Assembly (NCBI GenBank): GCA_020430865.1
Contig: JAGQIY010000286.1
Coordinates: 1-6,307 of the forward strand
Origin: Myxococcales bacterium
Lineage (GTDB): Bacteria > Myxococcota > Polyangia > Polyangiales > Polyangiaceae
Direction: 5' to 3'
DNA: 6,307 nucleotides
Of the stretch, positions 5,706 to 6,307 are shown one piece after another. Positions within the stretch are counted from its first letter, which is position 1; each line of letters begins with the position of its first letter. The notes below the pieces were generated by a model that was not told where the DNA came from, did not search any database, and saw nothing but the letters and a program-made list of their open reading frames with translations. Both the position numbers and the translations under genes were made by a program.

Positions 5706-6278
5706 TTGAGTCGATTGAGTTCATCACCCCCTGGGTCCAAAGCGGCGCGGGACTCTGACCATCCGCTGTTTCCGGCTAGCCCGGCACCAGCGGCGCGAGT
5801 GCCGGTCGCGCCGGCAGCGCCAGCGTTGACACCCTCGGCTGTCAAGCGGTCGTCGCTGTCGCCCCAGCAGGTCGCCGTGCTGCGAGGTTCCGAGGGCGTG
5901 TCGACCGCGAACTGCAGCGTGGGTCCAAGCGACCTCGAGCACCTGCCGGAGATCAAGGCGTTGCTGTTGAGCCTGAACGATGCTTTCGCGTCCGGGCCGG
6001 CGCTGGAGGCGCTGATCCGTTCGATCCCTGTGCTCAGCATGCGAGTGATCCGCTCGGCCTTGTGGAAGCGCGACGACCTCGATCGCTGCTCCCTCGGCTA
6101 CGCCCTCGCGCTGATCGGCAACCGGGGGCTGGAGGACACGTTGATGCAGCTCCTCGAGGATCTAACCGAGCTGAAGCACGATCTCGAAGATGGCATCGTG
6201 CAGCCCGGCAAGACCCAGCGCGCCAAGACCGGAGCGAGTCGCGCCCGTGGGGCTCGGCCCGGCTCGAGGCGTCGCTGA
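5706..6278 (+). CDS. Small helical protein, possible partial HDOD-like domain with Arg-rich tail
   Basis: Protein of 190 residues from the TTG at 5706; no named family is recognised with confidence. Seen: an N-terminal Ala/Pro/Ser-rich, probably disordered segment (1-75); an amphipathic helical core (about 77-162); and a basic C-terminal tail (about 168-190) with many Arg and Lys. The core runs LEHLPEIKALLLSLNDAF, then ALEALIRSIPVLSMRVIRSAL, then SLGYALALIGNRGLEDTLMQ. This order resembles the opening of HDOD domains (LPxLPxV..LL..L, then eLa..I..DPaL..rvLr.aNS, then s...Ai..LG...l). An HDOD domain is about 200 residues, so only its first part would be present, and the NS of the family is replaced by SA. 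HDOD proteins act in bacterial signalling, but no function is claimed. The strong G/C bias at third positions in the core supports real coding. No ATG is in frame at the N-terminus. It lies 92 bp after the acetyltransferase gene, on the same strand. Confidence 0.7.
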   Translation: MSRLSSSPPGSKAARDSDHPLFPASPAPAARVPVAPAAPALTPSAVKRSSLSPQQVAVLRGSEGVSTANCSVGPSDLEHLPEIKALLLSLNDAFASGPALEALIRSIPVLSMRVIRSALWKRDDLDRCSLGYALALIGNRGLEDTLMQLLEDLTELKHDLEDGIVQPGKTQRAKTGASRARGARPGSRRR

Positions 6279-6307
6279 GATATGGACCAACCCTTGCACC
6301 GGTAGCG

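Noticed and set aside
5339..6040. A 233-residue minus-strand open frame opposite the acetyltransferase and the mini-protein
   Set aside because: It overlaps the certain GNAT gene in antisense and its translation is Arg/Ser-rich without motifs.
6279..6307. ATG at 6282 as the start of a further gene
   Set aside because: The frame stops after seven codons and the remaining bases are too few to support a gene.

Overview
The window is GC-rich, with strongly G/C-biased third codon positions. Its lipoprotein carries a long Gly/Ser/Asn-rich linker right after the lipobox. That style, together with densely packed genes that mostly lack close family names, suggests a myxobacterium-like organism (Myxococcota, perhaps Polyangia). 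This is an inference from style; no rRNA or other phylogenetic marker is present. I see no tRNA, rRNA, CRISPR array, insertion sequence or integrase, and no gene-free stretch longer than about 130 bases.

Left half, minus strand, in transcription order: a membrane-anchored, AsmA-like protein of unknown function (3372 to 1768); a GpsA-type NAD(P)-dependent glycerol-3-phosphate dehydrogenase family protein (1641 to 568); and the N-terminal 176 residues of an FGGY carbohydrate/polyol kinase (529 to 1) that runs off the left edge. The last two are 38 bp apart and probably co-transcribed. A kinase that phosphorylates a polyol and a dehydrogenase that oxidises or makes a polyol phosphate form a logical metabolic pair. 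Glycerol via glycerol 3-phosphate is the obvious reading, but both proteins differ from the classical enzymes at substrate-contacting positions, so the true substrate is open.

Right half, plus strand: a 119-bp divergent intergenic region with an extended -10 promoter candidate and a strong Shine-Dalgarno leads into a secreted lipoprotein (3492-4997). It has a tandem-repeat linker and a Cys-rich, possibly beta-propeller domain. It is followed by a GNAT acetyltransferase of the phosphinothricin/methionine-sulfoximine type (5107-5613) and a small helical protein from a TTG start (5706-6278) whose core loosely resembles the first helices of an HDOD domain and which ends in an Arg-rich tail.

The right-hand genes do not form an obvious pathway with each other or with the left half. 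I found no convincing new multi-gene system. The most useful leads are the kinase/dehydrogenase pair with non-classical active-site residues, the uncharacterised Cys-rich lipoprotein, and the HDOD-like mini-protein.
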